Assembly (NCBI GenBank): GCA_017545365.1
Contig: JAFWOP010000033.1
Coordinates: 1-64,000, forward strand
From: Bacteroidales bacterium
Lineage (GTDB): Bacteria; Bacteroidota; Bacteroidia; Bacteroidales; P3
Direction of reading: 5' to 3'
DNA: 64,000 nt
Part shown: positions 60,067 to 64,000 of the stretch, in pieces
How positions within the stretch are numbered: position 1 is the stretch's first letter
Layout of the letters: the number at the start of each line of letters is the position of its first letter
Made by a program: the position numbers and the translations under genes
The notes under the pieces: model-generated
The model's database searches: none
Told to the model about the DNA's origin: nothing
What the model saw: only the letters and a program-made list of their open reading frames with translations

Positions 60067-62991
60067 TTAGTATCCGAAGATGTCTTCGAGCTTCAGCTTC
60101 TTCACCTTGCCGAACTTGGCGAGGGCGTTGAAGTCCATGTCAGCTTCCTTACCAAGGCACATGTAGACTTTCTTCTGGCCACGGATGTACTTGTGGTTGA
60201 AGTTCACAATGTCCTGCATGGTCACCTTGGGGTAGGCCTCGAAGAGTATCTGGGCGCGGCTCTTCTTCATGTCGTAGCCCATCTTCTCGTAGTTGAGGTA
60301 GCTGTTGATAATGCCCATCTTGGTGGTGCGGGCGGTGCGGATGCCGCTGAGCATGGCGTCTTTTGCCATCAGGAAGTTGGCCTCGGACTCGGGCATCTGG
60401 TCAAACAGCTCGTTGAAGGCGTTCATGGCGTCGATGAGCTTGTCGTTCTGCGTGGCGATGATGGCGGCGTTGGTGAAGTAGCCGTCCTTGTCGCCTGGGG
60501 TGGCGTAGTAGCTCTGAGCGCTGTAGGCGAGGCTGCGCTTCTCACGCATCTCCTGGAATACGATGGCGTTCATCGAGCCACCGAAGTATTCGTTGAAGAT
60601 ATTCATGACGGGCGTGTTCTTGGTGTTGAACTTCTCGCCACGGAAGTGCTCGCGCATGTAGGTCTGGTTGGCGTTGTAGTCAACAAAGTAGACGGTGTTC
60701 TCAGTCACAGCCTTGGGGGTAATCTTCTTGTTGGCGGGAGCCTTCTTGTCCATCTTGTAGGTGTGGTTGTTGGCGAGTGCCTTGAAGCTCTCGAGGCTCT
60801 CGGGACCATAATAGAGCACGCGGTGCTTGTAGTTCATCAGGCCGTGGAGGGCATCGGTGAGCTGTTGGCAGGTGTAGGCCTTCAACTGGGCTTCGCTGAG
60901 CTGGTCAAGCGAAGGAGAGTCTGAGCCGTAGATACCGTAGTTGCCGAGGGCGCGGAAGCAGTTCTGCTGGTTGTGCTTGGCGTTCTCGCGGCTTTTGAGG
61001 ATACGGGCCACAAGCATCTGAAGGGCTTGGTCGTTGGGCTGTACGCCGGTGATGATTTCATCCACCAGTGCCATAGCCTTGGTCATGTTCTCGCTGAGAC
61101 CGCTGATGCTGATGTTGATGTTCTCTTGTCCCACATTGACGCTGTAGTTGCAAGCCAGTTTGTAGAACTCCTGCTGAATCTGTTCGGGGGTGTACTTGGC
61201 AGTGCCGAGGTATTCGAGCACGTCGGCGGCCAGGTCGATGGTTTTGCCCAACTGTCCGGCACGGTAGCCGAAGTCGAAGCGATAGACGAGGTTGAAGGTC
61301 TTGTTCTCCACGTTCTGCACATAAAGCACCTCGGCACCGTTCTTCAGTTTCGACTTCTTGAGGTCTTTGCTGAAATCGACGAAGACGGGTTCGATGGGCT
61401 TCACCTGACGAGCCTTGATGTCGCGGAGGAAGGCACTCTCGTTGTCGCGACCCACCTCGATGGGGGTGATAGGAGGCTTGCTGACCTTGAGAATGGGCTC
61501 GGGCTCGCCTTTCAGCTTGTTGATGATGACGTAGTTGTTCTCCTTGAACAGGCGGTTGGCGAAGGCCACAATCTCGCGTTTGGTAATCTTTGAGAGCTCG
61601 TTAATCTCGTTGCAAACGTCGCCCCAGTTGCGGTGCTCCACATAGGCGTAGGCCATCTGGCTGGCGCGGCTGTTGTTGCTCTCGGCGCGTTTCATGATGG
61701 CAAGCTTCATGTTGTTGATGGCGGCTTCGAGCATCCAGTCGTCGAACTTGCCTTGTTTCACCAGTGCTATCTGCTCGTCGAAGAGTGCCTGCACCTGCTC
61801 GAGGGTCTGACCCTGCATGGGCTGGCCGCCGAACATAAAGGCACCATAGTCGTTCAGCGTGTAAGTGCCGGCGTAGGCACCCATGCAACGCTGCTGCTGG
61901 TTGATGTTGAGGTCTATGAGGCCGCACTTTCCGTTGTTCAGTACGCTCTCCAGCAGGTCGGCCAGCATGGCGTCGTGACTGCCGTTGCCGCTGTCCAAAC
62001 GGTAGGCACGCACGGTGTTCTCGGCATCGAGGCCGCTGACATTCTTAGTGATGACTGAGGTGATGGGCTGCTCGCGCTCAAATTGCAGCTCGGGCACAGG
62101 GCGAGGCTCCATGTTGCCCCAGTACTTGTCGATAATCCGGATGGCCTCGTCGGGATTGAAATCGCCCGCCAGGCTGATGCAGATGTTGTTGGGCACATAG
62201 TAGGTGGCCACGAAGTTGCGGATGTTGCGCATCGAGGGGTTCTTCAGGTGCTCCTGGCTGCCCAGGGTGGTCTGGTTGCCATAGGGGTGGTGGGGGAAGA
62301 GGGCGGCAAACATGGCGTCGTTCACCTTGCGGTTGTCCTTGGTGAGGCTCATGTTCTTCTCCTCGTAGATGGTCTCCAGCTCGGTGTGGAATAGGCGCAG
62401 CACCAGGTGCTGGAAGCGGTCGGCCTCAATCTCGCACCAGGTCTCCAACTGGTTGTTGGGGATGTTCTCGACATACATGGTGTAGTCGTTGCTGGTGAAG
62501 GCGTTTGTGCCAGTCGAGCCGATGGCGGTCATGGCCTTGTCGTACTCGTTGGCGACGGCAATCTTCGAAGCCTCGTAGCTCAGGCTGTCGATTTTGTGGT
62601 AGATGGCGGCGCGGGTGGTGGGGTCGTCGAACATGCGGTAGGCCTCGAACAGGTCCTCAATCTTCTGGATAAGGACTTTCTCCTTCTCCCAGTCGGTGGT
62701 GCCGAGGCGCTGGGTGCCCTTGAACATCATGTGTTCCAGGTAATGGGCCAGGCCGGTGGTCTCGTGCGGGTCGTTGCGCGAGCCGGCACGCACGGCGATG
62801 TAGGTTTGAATCTTAGGAGCGTCCTTGTAGACACTCATGAATACCTTCAGACCATTGTCCAACGTGTACTCGCGCACATTCAGCGGGTCGTTGGGATAGG
62901 TCTTGTACTGATACGTCTTCTGTGCCATCAGAGTGCCGCAGCTGAGCACTATTAATGCCACGAAACTAAAAATTAGACGGGTCTTTTTCAT
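60067..62991 (-). CDS. M16 family zinc metallopeptidase (insulinase-like)
   Basis: 974 aa. The signal sequence ends near LMAQ (about residue 24); a cysteine at 18 also allows a weak lipoprotein reading. The inverted zinc motif HYLEH is at 83-87 (H83, E86 catalytic base, H87), and the distal Glu ligand is probably in ELETIYEEKNM (about 204-211). The length matches four M16 domains; the second half (from about 530) lacks a zinc motif, as usual for the inactive half. A typical R/Y pair near the C-terminus is suggested by EMREKRSLAYSAQSYY. It probably degrades peptides in the periplasm. It is transcribed away from the last gene. Confidence 0.93.
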   Translation of the reverse strand: MKKTRLIFSFVALIVLSCGTLMAQKTYQYKTYPNDPLNVREYTLDNGLKVFMSVYKDAPKIQTYIAVRAGSRNDPHETTGLAHYLEHMMFKGTQRLGTTDWEKEKVLIQKIEDLFEAYRMFDDPTTRAAIYHKIDSLSYEASKIAVANEYDKAMTAIGSTGTNAFTSNDYTMYVENIPNNQLETWCEIEADRFQHLVLRLFHTELETIYEEKNMSLTKDNRKVNDAMFAALFPHHPYGNQTTLGSQEHLKNPSMRNIRNFVATYYVPNNICISLAGDFNPDEAIRIIDKYWGNMEPRPVPELQFEREQPITSVITKNVSGLDAENTVRAYRLDSGNGSHDAMLADLLESVLNNGKCGLIDLNINQQQRCMGAYAGTYTLNDYGAFMFGGQPMQGQTLEQVQALFDEQIALVKQGKFDDWMLEAAINNMKLAIMKRAESNNSRASQMAYAYVEHRNWGDVCNEINELSKITKREIVAFANRLFKENNYVIINKLKGEPEPILKVSKPPITPIEVGRDNESAFLRDIKARQVKPIEPVFVDFSKDLKKSKLKNGAEVLYVQNVENKTFNLVYRFDFGYRAGQLGKTIDLAADVLEYLGTAKYTPEQIQQEFYKLACNYSVNVGQENINISISGLSENMTKAMALVDEIITGVQPNDQALQMLVARILKSRENAKHNQQNCFRALGNYGIYGSDSPSLDQLSEAQLKAYTCQQLTDALHGLMNYKHRVLYYGPESLESFKALANNHTYKMDKKAPANKKITPKAVTENTVYFVDYNANQTYMREHFRGEKFNTKNTPVMNIFNEYFGGSMNAIVFQEMREKRSLAYSAQSYYATPGDKDGYFTNAAIIATQNDKLIDAMNAFNELFDQMPESEANFLMAKDAMLSGIRTARTTKMGIINSYLNYEKMGYDMKKSRAQILFEAYPKVTMQDIVNFNHKYIRGQKKVYMCLGKEADMDFNALAKFGKVKKLKLEDIFGY

Positions 62992-63292
62992 GTAGTTGAT
63001 TGTTTATTAATAATTTATTTTAATTAAGAGTATTCTATCAAATCTTCAAAAATACAAAAAAAAACCGACATTTCTGTATTTTAACCTATTTTTTGAAGCA
63101 TGATTTACAATACCGGCCCGCTCCGGGTTCGTTTCTTTTAAGATCGATTTAGGATTGGTCTAGGATTTTTTTAGGATATACAATCCTAGAACGAGCTTGA
63201 AATGCGCCTTTTCGGAGGTTAAAAGGAACGAAAACGGGCTTTGTCGGAGGGGGTGGCGGAGGGCGGGTCGCGATAGCCAATTCTCACTTTTT
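62992..63292. other. Gene-free divergent region with TAGG repeats
   Basis: No gene seen in the 402-bp gap between the M16 gene (-) and the repeat protein (+). It holds a -7-like TATTTTTG on the - strand (63054-63047) for the peptidase and TAGGAT-type units at 63150, 63161 and 63172 (11-bp period). A small hairpin TAGGAT/ATCCTA lies at 63172-63188, recalling the CTAGG arrays near the start of the window. Confidence 0.5.
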
Positions 63293-63325
63293 TTTGGTGG
63301 TTTGCATTTTATTTTGTATTTTTAC
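63293..63325 (+). promoter_or_regulatory. Possible promoter of the repeat-protein gene (TTTG, 20 bp, TATTTTTAC)
   Basis: TTTG at 63293-63296 and TATTTTTAC at 63317-63325 approximate the Bacteroidota elements, though the -7 box lacks the final G. It lies 68 bp before the ATG at 63394. Confidence 0.45.
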
Positions 63326-63393
63326 AAATTGTTTTGTACTCTTCTAAAGGGTACAAGTTTTTCCGAATCAATAAAATAGGTAATATTAATAAT

Positions 63394-64000
63394 ATGAACA
63401 AGAATGTAAACTCGCTCGTAGAGGGCATGGAAAAGCTGGGTTTGATAGCCAACCGCATCCGTAAAAATGAGGGACAGACACCGCAAATTGAGATAGACAT
63501 CATTCTGGAGGAGCTGCGCAACCTCTATATGGTTGCCTTGAAGTTGGAGTCGGAGGAGGCGAAAGGTGTGGTAGAGTTCGGCATGGATCTTTCGGATGAG
63601 CCGGAGCGTATGGACTCCGCCGCCGAGGCTGCCGCCAAGAAGGCTGCTGAGGAAAAGCGTTTGGCTGAAGAGGCTGTTGCAAGGAAAGCCGCCGAGGAGA
63701 AGCGTCTGGCCGAGGAGGCTGCCGCCAAGAAGGCTGCCGAGGAGAAGCGTTTGGCCGAAGAGGCTGCTGCCAAGAAGGCTGCCGAGGAGAAACGCTTGGC
63801 CGAAGAGGCCGCTGCCAAGAAGGCTGCCGAGGAGAAACGCCTGGCCGAAGAGGCCGCTGCCAAGAAGGCTGCCGAGGAGAAACGCCTGGCCGAAGAGTCC
63901 GCTGCCAAGAAGGCTGCCGAGGAGAATCGTTTGGCCGAAGAGGCTGCTGCCAAGAAGGCTGCCGAGGAGAAGCGTCTGGCCGAAGAGGCTGCTGCCAGGA
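63394..64000 (+). CDS. Protein with 15-residue Lys/Glu/Ala helical repeats (3' end outside window)
   Basis: The frame is open from the ATG at 63394 to the window end (202 codons). The N-terminal 75 residues (MNKNVNSLVEGMEKLGLIA, then IDIILEELRNLYMVALKLES) have no signal peptide and are not recognised. From residue 79 a 15-residue unit, AAAKKAAEEKRLAEE, repeats with almost no change for more than eight copies. Such Lys/Glu/Ala/Arg sequence forms a long charged alpha-helix (single helix or coiled coil), used elsewhere as a rigid spacer, as in TolA-like or cytoskeletal proteins. The C-terminal part is unseen, so no function can be given. Confidence 0.85.
   Translation, partial: MNKNVNSLVEGMEKLGLIANRIRKNEGQTPQIEIDIILEELRNLYMVALKLESEEAKGVVEFGMDLSDEPERMDSAAEAAAKKAAEEKRLAEEAVARKAAEEKRLAEEAAAKKAAEEKRLAEEAAAKKAAEEKRLAEEAAAKKAAEEKRLAEEAAAKKAAEEKRLAEESAAKKAAEENRLAEEAAAKKAAEEKRLAEEAAAR
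63628..64000. repeat. 45-bp coding tandem repeat
   Basis: About 8.3 copies of a 45-bp unit (GCTGCCAAGAAGGCTGCCG...) encoding AAAKKAAEEKRLAEE, continuing beyond the window. Most differences are synonymous third-base changes; amino-acid changes are limited to units such as AVARK, SAAKK and ENRLA. Confidence 0.92.

Noticed and set aside
63628..64000. 45-bp repeats considered as a CRISPR or intergenic tandem repeat
   Set aside because: The repeats are contiguous, without spacers, and stay in one open frame with mainly synonymous changes, so they are coding.

Overview
The window looks like a chromosome fragment from an anaerobic, uncultured-type Bacteroidales bacterium. Three things point that way. 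Ten genes encode secreted proteins with Bacteroidota type IX secretion (T9SS) sorting domains: type A (YPNP...) or type B (gliding-motility-associated, PNVVTPNxDGVNDxF). Most recognisable promoters carry the Bacteroidota -7 box TAnnTTTG(C). There is also an oxygen/NO-detoxification gene set typical of strict anaerobes (FprA flavodiiron protein, rubredoxin-fused flavin reductase, ferritin, rubrerythrin). Coding DNA is GC-rich and promoters are AT-rich. I cannot name a genus. No tRNA, rRNA, CRISPR array, prophage or transposase gene was seen.

Layout. (1) 1-16.8 kb: three consecutive + strand type A T9SS adhesin-like genes; the first is cut by the window edge and the other two are giants of 2687 and 2578 aa built from fibronectin-III (Fn3) and jelly-roll domains. 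The first two end in a 10-bp-phased CTAGG array followed by an identical GC-rich hairpin. (2) 16.9-19.2 kb: hisS plus a coiled-coil envelope protein. (3) 19.3-22.6 kb: a 1123-aa type A T9SS protein on the - strand. (4) 22.6-23.4 kb: gene-free DNA with large inverted repeats. (5) 23.4-28.5 kb, - strand: rubrerythrin, a YafQ-type toxin-antitoxin pair, an ECF sigma operon behind a probable ECF promoter, and the operon FprA - flavin reductase/rubredoxin - ferritin. (6) 28.7-35.2 kb, + strand: lpxK, cutC, a lipoprotein with transglutaminase and thioredoxin-like parts, and a Na/Pi symporter. (7) 35.6-38.5 kb: a type A T9SS Fn3 protein and a lipoprotein nuclease. (8) 38.5-63 kb, - strand: a TonB-dependent-receptor-like barrel, five type B T9SS proteins (one 2410 aa with CUB-like/Fn3 pairs, two with IgGFc-binding-like domains, one with a P-domain), a DUF3667 membrane protein and an M16 peptidase. 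(9) 63.4 kb to the end: the start of a protein with a perfect 15-residue helical repeat.

How it fits together. The window is dominated by cell-surface biology: large T9SS cargo, envelope genes (lpxK, outer-membrane barrel, lipoproteins) and an ECF sigma factor whose predicted promoter resembles one in front of a T9SS cargo gene. Cargo genes share nearly identical C-terminal cassettes at DNA level, suggesting recombination among them. Short phased repeats (10-bp CTAGG arrays between genes; 9-bp CTAG and GTCYGACCA arrays and an AATTCTC repeat inside the transglutaminase gene) form a second theme that gene annotation does not explain.

Several starts were moved from the longest possible ORF to a better supported ATG: the YafQ toxin, the flavin reductase/rubredoxin, the transglutaminase lipoprotein, the 35.6-kb T9SS gene and the P-domain T9SS gene. 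All functions are read from motifs; no database search was run.
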